Below, one piece after another: positions 28,661-36,733 of a stretch of DNA of 45,100 nt (position 1 is its first letter; every line of letters starts with the position of its first letter). The notes under the pieces were generated by a model. That model had not been told where the DNA came from. It did not search any database and saw only the letters and a program-made list of their open reading frames with translations. Position numbers and translations under genes: made by a program. This stretch comes from Anaerolineae bacterium (GTDB lineage Bacteria; Chloroflexota; Anaerolineae; Aggregatilineales; Phototrophicaceae). The stretch lies in contig JALHNT010000020.1 in assembly GCA_022843385.1 (NCBI GenBank), positions 86,098 through 131,197 of the forward strand, in the 5' to 3' direction.

Positions 28661-28695
28661 AAATAAAAAGAGCTAACCTGGATGGGTTAGCTCTT
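28661..28695 (-). terminator. intrinsic terminator acting as attenuator before the JAMM gene
   Basis: Read on the minus strand, AAGAGCTAACC (complement of 28695-28685), a 6-nt loop and GGTTAGCTCTT (28678-28668) form a perfect 11-bp stem followed by TTTATTT, giving five T in a row at the stem base. It ends about 13 nt before the JAMM start codon and lies after a Cys/Met-rich leader reading frame. It would therefore stop transcription of the downstream sulfur genes unless prevented. Ten bases around its loop (28677-28686) are exactly complementary to leader bases 28743-28752. Confidence 0.85.
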
Positions 28696-28722
28696 ACACT
28701 TTGCTGCTGACGGCGGTTATGT

Positions 28723-28836
28723 CTAACCGGCGCGCGCTTCACCCCATCCAGGCAATGACGTAGCACAACACATGCACATACACATGGGCTGACACACCAT
28801 CATACTGCGACAGGCAAAGCGGTTTACGTTTCTCAT
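28723..28836 (-). CDS. Cys/Met-rich leader peptide of the sulfur operon
   Basis: A 37-codon frame, ATG (28836) to TAG (28723), begins MRNVNRFACRS and then has MMVCQPMCMCMCC at residues 12-24, where ten of thirteen residues are Met or Cys (six Cys and six Met in all). The rest, ATSLPGWGEARAG, is ordinary. It lies directly upstream of an intrinsic terminator and of the JAMM-metY-metX genes on the same strand, the layout of ribosome-mediated attenuators such as those for his or trp. Stalling for lack of charged tRNA-Cys or tRNA-Met would expose CCTGGATGGG (codons 29-32), which can pair with the terminator loop. The ribosome site is weak (GAG 5 nt upstream). The peptide itself probably has no other role. 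Confidence 0.82.
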   Translation of the reverse strand: MRNVNRFACRSMMVCQPMCMCMCCATSLPGWGEARAG

Positions 28837-28915
28837 GGCGCTCAGGTTAACATGCTTTCTGGCGGATTGCAAGCAATTTGTCGATTAAGGTTTGCCGAGT
28901 CTTGGATCGCGGTAA

Positions 28916-28944
28916 TTGAAACTCGCATCACAGATTGTTATACT
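28916..28944 (+). promoter_or_regulatory. sigma70-type promoter for citrate synthase
   Basis: TTGAAA (28916-28921) and TATACT (28939-28944) are exactly 17 nt apart, each one or two bases from consensus. Transcription would start near 28951 and leave a leader of about 134 nt before gltA. On the opposite strand the same place reads TATAAC and may serve the divergent sulfur-operon leader, but no good -35 is visible there. Confidence 0.7.
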
Positions 28945-29084
28945 GAGCACATTCATTCGCGCCATCTTACGAGAAATCTGTTGTCTTCGCTCATTTCCCG
29001 CCCAGGCGTAATCGTATGTTGCTGACAATGCCCTGAATGGGCTTTTATTGATTCATCGGGTGTTACCTCAAAGGAGTAATTCAA

Positions 29085-30236
29085 ATGGCAGAACCCACAA
29101 AGAAAGGTCTTGAGGGTATCGTTGTCGCTGAGAGCAAGACCAGTCTGGTAAATGGACAGGACGGCAAGCTCGTCTATCAGGGCTATTCCATCGAAACCCT
29201 GGCCGAAAATGCGCTGTTTGAAGAAGTTGCTTTCCTGCTCTGGGAAGGCCGACTGCCTAACAAGGCCGAGCTGGAAAACCTGCGCGCCGCCATCGCCACT
29301 GAAGCAGCCCTTCCAGCCGAGATGCTGGCTCAGTTGAAAAGCTATCCCAAGAATGCCGATCCGATGGCGATGCTCCGCACGGCCGTCTCGGCGCTGGCGA
29401 TGTATGATGCCGATAGCGAAGATCAGAGTGTCGAGGCCAACCGCCGCAAGGCCATCCGTCTCACCGGTCAGATCACCACCATCTGCGCCGCCTGGGATCG
29501 CATCCGCAAGGGGCATGAACCGCTGGCACCGCGCAAAGACCTGAACCTGGCACAGAACTTCGTCTATATGCTCACCGGGCATGAAGGCAAGGAACCTGAT
29601 GCGACCGCGGTTGAAGCCATCAACGTCTATCTGGTGCTGCTGGCTGAACACGGCATGAACGCCAGCACGTTCGCCTCGCGGGTCACGGTCGCTACTGGCT
29701 CCGATATGCACAGCGGCGTCGTCAGCGGCATCGGCACGCTCAAGGGGCCGTCGCATGGTGGCGCGAATGCCGAAGCCATGCACATGTTCCTGGAAATCGG
29801 CGAGCCGGAAAATGTGGCCGAGTGGTTCCGCAAGAACATCAAGGAAGGTGACCGCCGCATCATGGGCATCGGTCATCGCATCTATAAGGCGCTCGACCCC
29901 CGCGCGGCTATCCTGGAGGACAAGGCTAAAGCCCTGGCCGAAAGCAGCGGCAACAGCAAGTGGTTCCAGATCGCCAAGCAGTTGGCCGATACTGCCCGCG
30001 CCGACGCCTATTTCATCGAGCGCAAGCTGTATCCCAATGTCGATTACTACAGCGCCATCGTGTTGTATACCATCGATCTGGATGTCGATATGTTCACCCC
30101 GCTCTTCGCCATGGCGCGGGTCGTGGGCTGGACGGCGCACATCATCGAGCAGTTCGCCAACAACCGCCTCATCCGCCCCGACCTGAATTATGTCGGCCCG
30201 ATGGGTCTGCCCTGGGTTCCCGTCGATCAGCGGTAA
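29085..30236 (+). CDS. gltA: citrate synthase
   Basis: A 383-residue cytosolic enzyme that condenses acetyl-CoA and oxaloacetate to citrate, entering the TCA cycle. AAGGAG is 9 nt before the ATG. Family landmarks are His189 in LLAEHGMNAS, the active-site His224 in GPSHGGAN, His264 in GIGHRIYKALDPR and the catalytic Asp320 in YPNVDYYS. Its short length and lack of the N-terminal extension place it in the dimeric type II-like group that also includes 2-methylcitrate synthases; without a prp operon nearby, citrate synthase is the better call. It has its own promoter and a strong terminator, so it is probably monocistronic. Confidence 0.96.
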   Translation: MAEPTKKGLEGIVVAESKTSLVNGQDGKLVYQGYSIETLAENALFEEVAFLLWEGRLPNKAELENLRAAIATEAALPAEMLAQLKSYPKNADPMAMLRTAVSALAMYDADSEDQSVEANRRKAIRLTGQITTICAAWDRIRKGHEPLAPRKDLNLAQNFVYMLTGHEGKEPDATAVEAINVYLVLLAEHGMNASTFASRVTVATGSDMHSGVVSGIGTLKGPSHGGANAEAMHMFLEIGEPENVAEWFRKNIKEGDRRIMGIGHRIYKALDPRAAILEDKAKALAESSGNSKWFQIAKQLADTARADAYFIERKLYPNVDYYSAIVLYTIDLDVDMFTPLFAMARVVGWTAHIIEQFANNRLIRPDLNYVGPMGLPWVPVDQR

Positions 30237-30257
30237 GTCATACAGGATTTCAGCTAC

Positions 30258-30288
30258 AAAAGGGCGGCCACTCGGTTCGCCCTTTTTT
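30258..30288 (+). terminator. rho-independent terminator after gltA
   Basis: AAAAGGGCG (30258-30266) pairs with CGCCCTTTT (30278-30286) around an 11-nt loop, and the T run continues to 30288. It begins 22 nt after the gltA stop codon. Confidence 0.85.
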
Positions 30289-30359
30289 GTTCAGTGCAAC
30301 TAGCCCTCCGCCTTTGTCGTATAATGAGAACAGGAGTCCAATCACATGAGGGTTGAACG

Positions 30360-31052
30360 ATGCTCCCCATCAATACGCTTCATCCAGTGCGGAAAGTGGC
30401 CTATGTCACTTACGGCCTGATTCTGGTCAATGCCCTGGTCTTCCTCTGGGAACTGACCCAGACCCCGGCAGAATTGAATGCCAAGTTCTGGAATTACGCC
30501 GCCGTCATGTGCCAGGTGGCGCAGAGTCCCATCTCGTTTGAGTCCGGTATTGACATCTTTCGCAGCATGTTCTTTCATGGCAGTTGGATGCACCTGGTCG
30601 GTAACATGACCTTCCTCTGGATCTTCGGACGCAATGTCGAGGAATACTTCGGTTCACGCGCCTTCCTGGGGTTGTATGTCATCTGGGGCTTCATCGCCGC
30701 CTTTGCCGAGACGCTCGTCAATAGCGTTATCTGCGTCCCGATGATCGGTGCCAGCGGCGCGATAGCCGGGGTGCTGGGCAGTTATCTGATTATGTATCCG
30801 GGGACGCGGGTGCGGGTGATGATTATCTTCTTCCGTTTCTTCCCCAAGACCTTTGATATTCCGGCGCTGATCGTGCTGGGTTACTGGTTCGCTCTACAAC
30901 TGCTCAACGGCTGGCTGTCGCTGGGCGCGAATACGCTCGGCGGAGGAGTGGCCTTCTTCGCCCATATTGGCGGATTTGTCGGCGGCTTCCTGCTGACCCT
31001 GCTGGTCATCAGTCTGAAAGGCCCGCCCAAACGGATTACCTACGTGGATTGA
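30360..31052 (+). CDS. rhomboid family intramembrane serine protease
   Basis: A 230-residue, six-helix rhomboid core. The catalytic dyad is Ser132 in IGASGAIAG and His202 in FFAHIGGFVGG, with His78/Asn82 in WMHLVGNM. GAGGG is 7 nt before the ATG and a TATAAT (30320-30325) lies 35 nt upstream without a clear -35. It is closely similar in length and wording to the rhomboid at 41980 (both start MLPI, both have FIRSMFFHG or FRSMFFHG and SLGAN), so the two look like paralogues. It is convergent with the small DUF4177-like gene 11 nt away. Substrate unknown. Confidence 0.95.
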   Translation: MLPINTLHPVRKVAYVTYGLILVNALVFLWELTQTPAELNAKFWNYAAVMCQVAQSPISFESGIDIFRSMFFHGSWMHLVGNMTFLWIFGRNVEEYFGSRAFLGLYVIWGFIAAFAETLVNSVICVPMIGASGAIAGVLGSYLIMYPGTRVRVMIIFFRFFPKTFDIPALIVLGYWFALQLLNGWLSLGANTLGGGVAFFAHIGGFVGGFLLTLLVISLKGPPKRITYVD

Positions 31053-31063
31053 TTGAGCGACGG

Positions 31064-31270
31064 TTATTCGCGTGGGCGTTTGAAAACGGCTCGGACGCCC
31101 TTTTCGCCATCCCATTCAAACTGCATCAGCTCCCAACCGGCGTTGGCATATTGGTTGAGCTGCTCAGTGTATTTGTCCGCTCGCAGATGCTGCTCTGCGC
31201 CCATGTCGGCGGCAGCCGCGTTGATCGATGGCGCTTGTACATAAACGACCAGATATTCCCACTTCGGCAT
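31064..31270 (-). CDS. small DUF4177-like protein
   Basis: A 68-residue protein, MPKWEYLVVYVQ... ending WELMQFEWDGEKGVRAVFKRP. The order WEY(L/K)VV, then LNxYANAGWEL, then VFKRP is the pattern of the DUF4177 family, a small alpha/beta protein of unknown function. GGGAG is 8 nt before the ATG; an in-frame GTG three codons earlier overlaps that site and is unlikely. Its neighbours give no clue about its role. Confidence 0.85.
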   Translation of the reverse strand: MPKWEYLVVYVQAPSINAAAADMGAEQHLRADKYTEQLNQYANAGWELMQFEWDGEKGVRAVFKRPRE

Positions 31271-31357
31271 GTGTCGCACTCCCTGGTGACAGGCGGTTTG
31301 ACCTTTACTATACGGACAAACAACCCTGGGTAAAAGTTAGAAAATGTGAATTCGCGG

Positions 31358-32176
31358 TCAGTTGCCTGTTTGTCGCGGATAAATCGCCAGCACTGCCGGC
31401 ACCGGATCGAGCGACCCGACCACCAGCTCCAGCCTCGGCGTACCCAGCACCATCAGCGTTGATCCACCGCCATCCAGATTGAAGGCGTTGACCAGATTCA
31501 GATCAGTTGTCGGCAGGTAAGCGCTCAGGTTGCTCAGGCTGGGGCCGATCAGCGGCGTTGCCATCAGTATGATACGTCCATCCGCGTCCTGCCCGATCAC
31601 GGTCCGCCGTGAGGGGCGACCCCGATCCGAATACGTAGCCACCCCATCGCGCACCAGCATCGGGAATCCCTGCACCGCCTGTTGCAGCGCCTCGCCCTGA
31701 TACGGCTCATGGATCAACGACCGAATCCGCAGCCCCGTCTCGCTCACCTCAAACATCCCGCCGCGATCCCAGTAGGATGCGCCGTAAGTCACGCCATTGC
31801 TGACCAGCATCCCCAGGATGTTGTGTTCAGGATCGAAGAAGTTGGCATTCACGAAAGCGGCTGCCTCGGTCAATTCCTGTGACCACGACAGCGCATCCAG
31901 CGGTTCTCCGGGGCGATAATGCACCTGGAACTCAAACAGCGTCGGATCAATCCGCAGCGCCACCAGTCCCTGCAAGGCGTTGCCATCTGGCTCATAGGTT
32001 CGGCGTTCCAGACCGGGTGCGATGAGCTGCCACCCGTTGTTGGTCACCGGCGTTGGGGAAGGGGTCAATATTGCTAAGGCGCTGGGGGCGGCTGTCCCTT
32101 CGGGCATCAGGCAGCCACTCACGATGAATGTCATCGTCAAAACAGTTAACCAGCGACTTGGTTTGTGAAACAGCAT
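31358..32176 (-). CDS. lipoprotein with phosphodiester glycosidase (NAGPA/DUF2233) domain
   Basis: A 272-residue protein. The signal ends in a lipobox (FIVSGC, lipidated Cys22), so it should be tethered outside the membrane. A Thr/Pro spacer follows, then the NAGPA-type domain with VNANFFDPEHNILGMLVSNG and the signature NAFNLDGGGSTLMV near residue 235. The family removes N-acetylglucosamine from phosphodiesters (the mannose-6-phosphate uncovering enzyme is the eukaryotic example) and occurs in bacteria as envelope proteins. The substrate here is unknown. It is divergent from the response regulator at 32257. Confidence 0.92.
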   Translation of the reverse strand: MLFHKPSRWLTVLTMTFIVSGCLMPEGTAAPSALAILTPSPTPVTNNGWQLIAPGLERRTYEPDGNALQGLVALRIDPTLFEFQVHYRPGEPLDALSWSQELTEAAAFVNANFFDPEHNILGMLVSNGVTYGASYWDRGGMFEVSETGLRIRSLIHEPYQGEALQQAVQGFPMLVRDGVATYSDRGRPSRRTVIGQDADGRIILMATPLIGPSLSNLSAYLPTTDLNLVNAFNLDGGGSTLMVLGTPRLELVVGSLDPVPAVLAIYPRQTGN

Positions 32177-32186
32177 TTGCTATACT
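32158..32186 (+). promoter_or_regulatory. putative promoter for the response regulator gene
   Basis: TTGGTT (32158-32163) and TATACT (32181-32186) are 17 nt apart. The -10 is good and the -35 only half matches. It overlaps the start of the divergent lipoprotein gene, and transcription would begin about 64 nt before the regulator gene. Confidence 0.45.
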
Positions 32187-32256
32187 CGCCTAGTGTTTGT
32201 AATGTTCTTCATCTTGCAGCTTCAACTCCGGTATATCAAGAGGCGTGGGGGTAACG

Positions 32257-32679
32257 ATGGTCAGCACAGTTGAGATTGATTTTACCAAATACCACGCTCT
32301 GGCAGTGGAAGACGACGCTGGTGGCATGGCGATCATCGGCGTTATGATGCGCTACCTCGGCATGAAATCCTTCATGAACACCAGCGGTCAGGGGGTGGTC
32401 GAACTGGCACTGGCGATGAAACCGCGCCCGGACATCATCTTCCTTGACCTCAATCTGCCCAAGACTACCGGCTATGAAGTCCTGCGTCAGATTCGTGCCG
32501 AAGAACGGCTGAAGAAAGTGCTGGTCGTGGCGGTCACTGCTCAGGATGCCGACACTGAAATACCGAAATGCATGGCTGCCGGCTTTGACGGTTTCATCGG
32601 CAAGCCTATCAGCCGTTCGCGTTTCCCCCGCCAGATACGCCGCCTGCTCAGTGGCGAACCGGTCTGGGAAACCTATTGA
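32257..32679 (+). CDS. single-domain response regulator
   Basis: A 140-residue receiver domain with no output part. The acidic residues are Glu18, Asp19 and Asp20, the phospho-acceptor is Asp64 in IFLDLNLPKTTGYEVL, the switch Thr is Thr94 and the conserved Lys is Lys116 in GKPIS. I use the ATG at 32257 with GGGGG upstream; a GTG at 32245 is possible. It is flanked by a promoter and a clear terminator, so it is probably transcribed alone. Partner kinase unknown. It differs from the receiver at 295-669, which has an N-terminus without extension. Confidence 0.92.
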   Translation: MVSTVEIDFTKYHALAVEDDAGGMAIIGVMMRYLGMKSFMNTSGQGVVELALAMKPRPDIIFLDLNLPKTTGYEVLRQIRAEERLKKVLVVAVTAQDADTEIPKCMAAGFDGFIGKPISRSRFPRQIRRLLSGEPVWETY

Positions 32680-32708
32680 TTTTGACTGCCTGATCGTGTG
32701 TCTCTCGA

Positions 32709-32735
32709 AGCCTTGTGATACTCGCAAGGCTTTTT
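32709..32735 (+). terminator. rho-independent terminator after the response regulator
   Basis: AGCCTTG (32709-32715) pairs with CAAGGCT (32725-32731) around a 9-nt loop, followed by a T run (TTTTTGTTT). It lies 30 nt after the stop codon. Confidence 0.88.
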
Positions 32736-32849
32736 GTTTGGGGGTGTTATGCTCATTGAAATGTTTCTTGCCGCTGCGTTGCACTATAATCCGGGCATAC
32801 GGGTCATGATGGCGGGTCTCACATAGGCGGCAGAGCAGGGTGACAGATT

Positions 32850-34937
32850 ATGTTGGCTGAACGGCTGCGGGCAGCGCGTCAGGCGCGTTTTGTCGGGCGC
32901 ACCGCGGAAAAAGAGGTGTTTCGTTCTGCGCTCTTGTCGCCTGAACTGCCGTTCCACTTGCTGCATATCTATGGCCCCGGCGGAGTTGGCAAGACCACGC
33001 TGGTGCAGGAATATAAGGCCATCGCCCAGCAGCACAATTTCCCCGCCATCTACCTCGATGCCCGCAACATCGAACCGGTGCCGGAAGCCTTCCTGACCAG
33101 CCTGCGCCAGGCGATGAACATCGCACCGGCTGACTCATTTCACGAAGCCATGACGCCCTATTCACGTTACGTCATTCTGTTCGATACCTGCGAGAACCTC
33201 GCCCCGCTCGACGATTGGCTGCGTGAAGTCTTCCTGCCGCAGCTCTCGGAAAATGCTCTGGTGGTCATGTCGGGGCGTACACCCCCCAGCCCGGCTTGGC
33301 GCGCCGACCCCGGCTGGCAAAGTCTGATGTATATCCTGCCGTTGCGTAACCTCGCCCCGGATGACAGCCTGGATTATCTCGCCCGCCGCAACATTCCGGC
33401 CAGCCAGCATCGCGCCGTCCTGGGCTTCACGCATGGACACCCGCTGGCGTTGTCGCTGGTGGCCGATGTCTTCGCGCAGCGCGAGGATGTGGCTTTCGAG
33501 CCGGAACAGGTGCCGAACATCGTCAAGACTCTCCTCGAACAATTCGTCCAGAAAGTGCCGGGACCGGCGCATCGCGCTGCGCTCGAAGCCTGCGCCCTGG
33601 TGCGCCTGACCACCGAGTCGCTGCTGGCGGAGATGCTCTCGGTACTGGATGCCCACGAACTATTCAACTGGCTCAACAGCCTGTCTTTCATCGAGACCGG
33701 CCCGGAAGGAATTTTTCCTCATGATCTGGCGCGTGAGGCGCTGGCAACTGATGTCCGCTGGCGCAATCCGGAGTGGTACGCTGAACTGCACAAACGCGCC
33801 CGCAAGCATTACTTTGATCGCTTTCAGCAGTCGGCTGGTGCTTCGCAGCCGCGCATCCTGACCGATTACATCTACCTGCACCGCGATAACCCGCTGGTTA
33901 AACCGTTCTTTGAGTGGCAGACCGGCGGGAACATCCTGGCTGACGTGATGCAGCCGGGCGATGTTCCGCTGCTGACGCAGATGGTTCATCAGTTAGAGGG
34001 TGCCGAATCGGCACGGCTGGCCTCGTACTGGTTCGCCCGTCAACCGGATGGCGTGCTGGTCATGCGCGATGGCAAACGGCAGCCGTTGGGCTTTGTCATG
34101 CTGCTGGCGCTCCATCACACCACTGCTGACGATGTGGCGGTTGATCCGGCGGTGCGGGCGGCCAAAGCCTATCTGCAAAATCACACCCCGCTGCGAACCG
34201 GCGAGTCAGCCACGCTCTTTCGTTTCTGGATGACGGCTGATGATTATCAGGGCGTTTCCCCGGTACAGAGCCAGATTTTCGTCAACATGGTGCGCCATTA
34301 TCTCTCGACACCAGGGCTAGCCTTCACCTTCCTCCCCTGTCACGATCCCGATTTCTGGCTGATGGCCTTCTCCTATGCCGACCTGACGCGACTGCCCCAG
34401 GTCGATTTCACCGTCGGTGAGCGGCCCTATGGCATCTATGGACACGACTGGCGCATCGTGCCGCCGCTGGCCTGGCTGGAACTGCTGGGGCAGCGCGAGG
34501 TCAATACCGCCCCCAATGCCACGCCACCGCCACCGGTCGAGCAGATGATCGTCCTAAGTGAGAACGACTTCGCCGATGCAGTGCAGGCCGCCCTGAAGGA
34601 TTTCGTCCGCCCGGATGCCCTGCTCGCCAATCCGCTGCTCCGTTCGCGCCTGGTCATGGAACGGAAAGGACTGAATGCCAGCGAGACCGAGCGCGTCTCG
34701 ATCCTGCGCCAACTGCTGCGCGATGCTGCCGACAGCCTGCAAGGCTCGCCGCGTGAACTGAAGTTTTTTCGCCCGCTGTATCACACTTACATCCAGCCTG
34801 CGCCAACCCAGGAGCAGGCTGCCGAACTGCTCGATTTGCCCTTCAGCAGCTTTCGTCGTCACCTCAAAAGTGGCATCGAGCGCGTCACCGCCATCCTGTG
34901 GTTACAGGAAATCGGCAGCCCGGAAGTGACGAAGTGA
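32850..34937 (+). CDS. STAND-type ATPase with GNAT-like middle region and C-terminal HTH
   Basis: A 695-residue protein. Residues 1-340 are a P-loop signalling NTPase (AAA_16/NB-ARC-like): Walker A GPGGVGKT at 42-49, Walker B around Asp112 in YVILFDTCENL, and a sensor loop (VVMSGRTP). Residues about 385-545 have the alternating strand/helix pattern of a GNAT acetyltransferase (GFVMLLALHHTTADD, then ATLFRFWM). The end (about 650-680, AAELLDLPFSSFRRHLKSGI) is a sigma-70 region-4 or LuxR-like helix-turn-helix. STAND proteins are ATP-driven switches, so this may be a DNA-binding regulator. The assignment of the middle region is tentative. A TATAAT at 32785-32790 lies 60 nt upstream. Confidence 0.85.
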   Translation: MLAERLRAARQARFVGRTAEKEVFRSALLSPELPFHLLHIYGPGGVGKTTLVQEYKAIAQQHNFPAIYLDARNIEPVPEAFLTSLRQAMNIAPADSFHEAMTPYSRYVILFDTCENLAPLDDWLREVFLPQLSENALVVMSGRTPPSPAWRADPGWQSLMYILPLRNLAPDDSLDYLARRNIPASQHRAVLGFTHGHPLALSLVADVFAQREDVAFEPEQVPNIVKTLLEQFVQKVPGPAHRAALEACALVRLTTESLLAEMLSVLDAHELFNWLNSLSFIETGPEGIFPHDLAREALATDVRWRNPEWYAELHKRARKHYFDRFQQSAGASQPRILTDYIYLHRDNPLVKPFFEWQTGGNILADVMQPGDVPLLTQMVHQLEGAESARLASYWFARQPDGVLVMRDGKRQPLGFVMLLALHHTTADDVAVDPAVRAAKAYLQNHTPLRTGESATLFRFWMTADDYQGVSPVQSQIFVNMVRHYLSTPGLAFTFLPCHDPDFWLMAFSYADLTRLPQVDFTVGERPYGIYGHDWRIVPPLAWLELLGQREVNTAPNATPPPPVEQMIVLSENDFADAVQAALKDFVRPDALLANPLLRSRLVMERKGLNASETERVSILRQLLRDAADSLQGSPRELKFFRPLYHTYIQPAPTQEQAAELLDLPFSSFRRHLKSGIERVTAILWLQEIGSPEVTK

Positions 34938-35027
34938 GCAGAAAGTGAGTAGTCTTTGAACTGGTCATCACCCGGCGATTCGCAGTACACTGCCATTATC
35001 AACCACCAGCGAGGGCGGTAATTCATC

Positions 35028-35450
35028 ATGACCGGGACTGAAGCCCAGCATCAACTCATCGACCAGATTGTGATCGCCTGGAATTCTCATGATTTCGAGA
35101 ATCTGGTGCCGTTGTATCACCCTGATTTTCAGGGGATCGATACCGGGCAGGGTCGGGTCTATCACGGCTATGATGGGCTGCGCGAGATGTATGAGGGTTA
35201 CCTGCAATCCTTTCCCGACCTGATCTTCACAAAGGACGCCTGCATCGTCGAAGGTGAGCAGATCGCCCTGGTCTGGTCAGCCGTTGGCACGCAGCGCGGC
35301 ACTATCCTGCACATCCCGCCCACTGGACGGCAGGTGCTTCTGAAGGGCGTCACCATCATTCATGCCTACGCTGGCAAGATCAGGACAGCCTCGTACCTGT
35401 GGGATGTGGCCGGGCTGCTGCGCGGGCTGGGGCTGCTGCCCGATCTCTGA
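35028..35450 (+). CDS. SnoaL-like ester cyclase/NTF2-fold protein
   Basis: A 140-residue cytosolic protein of the SnoaL-like group: IVIAWNSHDFENLVPLYHPDF, GYDGLREMYEGYLQSFPDL and VEGEQIALVWSAVGTQRG are the usual landmarks of the predicted ester cyclase family. SnoaL itself closes an aldol ring in polyketide synthesis, but most bacterial members are uncharacterised and no polyketide genes are near. Its position before an SRPBCC-fold protein on the same strand may mean a shared small-molecule role. Specific function not assigned. Confidence 0.88.
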   Translation: MTGTEAQHQLIDQIVIAWNSHDFENLVPLYHPDFQGIDTGQGRVYHGYDGLREMYEGYLQSFPDLIFTKDACIVEGEQIALVWSAVGTQRGTILHIPPTGRQVLLKGVTIIHAYAGKIRTASYLWDVAGLLRGLGLLPDL

Positions 35451-35551
35451 TGACGGACGAATGCCTGTCGGGTTGCCTTTCCCTGTCCAGCCGGGCAGGG
35501 TTGGTTTGATGTTGCTGCTTGATGAGGACACAAAAAGGGGGAACATAATAG

Positions 35552-36115
35552 ATGAGCACCAACCAGTATCATTTCATCACCGTCTGGCGGCTGAAAAGCA
35601 CCTGTCAGGAAATCTTCGACATCCTCAGCGATGCGCCCGATCTGGTGCGTTGGTGGCCCTCGGTCTATCTCGATGTTCGCGAGATCAACCCTGGTGGAGA
35701 TAACGGGGTGGGCGGCGTCATCGACCTCTACACCAAAGGCTGGCTGCCCTATACCCTGCGCTGGCAGTTCCACGTCACCCATGTCAATAAGCCCTACGGG
35801 ATGCGCCTGGAAGCCTCTGGTGATTTTGTTGGGCGCGGCATCTGGATCTTTGAAGAAGATGGCGACTATGTCAACGCCATCTACGACTGGAAGATCGCTG
35901 CGACCAAGCCGCTGCTGCGCCGCCTCTCGTGGCTCTTCAAGCCGGTCTTTTCTGCCAATCATCACTGGGCGATGCGGATGGGCGAGATCAGCCTCAATCT
36001 GGAACTGGCACGTCGTCATGCTGCCACCCGTGAAGAACGCCTACACATCCCCGCCCCGCCACAGCCGACCTTCACCCCGCGCCGGGCACAGATCCACCAG
36101 CTCAAGTGGGAGTGA
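35552..36115 (+). CDS. SRPBCC (START-like) family protein
   Basis: A 187-residue protein. The first 145 residues follow the SRPBCC helix-grip pattern: TVWRLKSTCQEIFDILSDAP, LVRWWPSVYLDV, then paired strands (WQFHVTHVNKPYGMRLEASG, GRGIWIFEEDGDYVNAIYDW) and a long C-terminal helix. Such proteins bind hydrophobic ligands in a deep cavity (polyketide cyclases, coenzyme Q-binding proteins). The tail is Pro- and Arg-rich. No signal or membrane segment is present. The ligand is unknown, and the neighbours (SnoaL-like and DUF2294) do not settle it. Confidence 0.9.
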   Translation: MSTNQYHFITVWRLKSTCQEIFDILSDAPDLVRWWPSVYLDVREINPGGDNGVGGVIDLYTKGWLPYTLRWQFHVTHVNKPYGMRLEASGDFVGRGIWIFEEDGDYVNAIYDWKIAATKPLLRRLSWLFKPVFSANHHWAMRMGEISLNLELARRHAATREERLHIPAPPQPTFTPRRAQIHQLKWE

Positions 36116-36178
36116 CGGTGGGGCAATGCCCACGCCAGTGTTACAATGCTGACGATCAGTTAAGGAGCGAAGACCGGC

Positions 36179-36559
36179 ATGACACTCAACCAGCGGCGCA
36201 AGACTCGGGGCGAGGCTGAGGCCGAATTCACCAAAGCCATCATTAAGTTCGAGAAGGAATACCTGGGGCGTGGTCCGCTTGATGCCCGTACCTTCTTCAT
36301 CAACGATATGATCCTGGTGCGACTGCGCGGCATCCTGACTCCGGCCGAGATGAAGTTGGCTGAAAAATCGGAAGGCCGTACCCTGGTCAAAGAATCGCGC
36401 CGCCAGCTTTTTGAGTCGTCGCGCCCGCTGCTGGAACAGATCGTACAGGACACAGTTGGCACCAAACTCATCAGCCTGCACACGGACATGAGCACCCGCA
36501 CCGGCGAGCGAATCATTGTCCTGACTGTCGATGGCGACCTCAACGAAAAGTTCCCCTGA
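36179..36559 (+). CDS. DUF2294 domain protein
   Basis: A 126-residue soluble protein with the DUF2294 pattern: AIIKFEKEYLGRGPLDARTFFINDMILVRLRGILTPAEMKLAE (given here only as landmarks KEYLGRGP and LRGILTPAE), then GRTLVKESRRQLFE and a terminal strand IIVLTVDG. The family is widespread in bacteria and has no established function. AAGGAG is 11 nt before the ATG. It precedes the Ca2+ ATPase by 273 bp, a gap full of hairpins, so a separate transcript is likely. Confidence 0.86.
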   Translation: MTLNQRRKTRGEAEAEFTKAIIKFEKEYLGRGPLDARTFFINDMILVRLRGILTPAEMKLAEKSEGRTLVKESRRQLFESSRPLLEQIVQDTVGTKLISLHTDMSTRTGERIIVLTVDGDLNEKFP

Positions 36560-36604
36560 TTTCTCTCGTTACCTCACTCACCAAACATTCATCAAAAATG
36601 CTTA

Positions 36605-36627
36605 CACCCCCCAATTATGAGGGGGTG
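36605..36627 (+). terminator. GC hairpin after the DUF2294 gene
   Basis: CACCCCC (36605-36611) and GGGGGTG (36621-36627) form a 7-bp stem with a 9-nt loop, 45 nt past the stop codon. No T tail follows. Part of the 273-bp gap before the P-type ATPase. Confidence 0.45.
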
Positions 36628-36668
36628 AGGGGTCACAATCCCATGCTATAGTGTTCGCAATCTTCTCA

Positions 36669-36687
36669 GGATACCCTTGGGGTGTCC
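36669..36687. repeat. REP-like half hairpin
   Basis: GGATACCC-TTG-GGGTGTCC is a single, slightly diverged copy of the GGACACCC hairpin found at 25286 and 43903, with one G-U pair and a TCCC tail in place of CTAC. Confidence 0.55.
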
Positions 36688-36733
36688 TCCCAGAATGACA
36701 CAAGACGGCAGACTTTCCGAAGCGTCATTGAAC

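Noticed and set aside
28953..30140. Long open frame on the minus strand (about 395 codons) across citrate synthase
   Set aside because: It is antisense to gltA, whose active-site residues are all in frame on the plus strand; the reverse frame is a codon-bias shadow.
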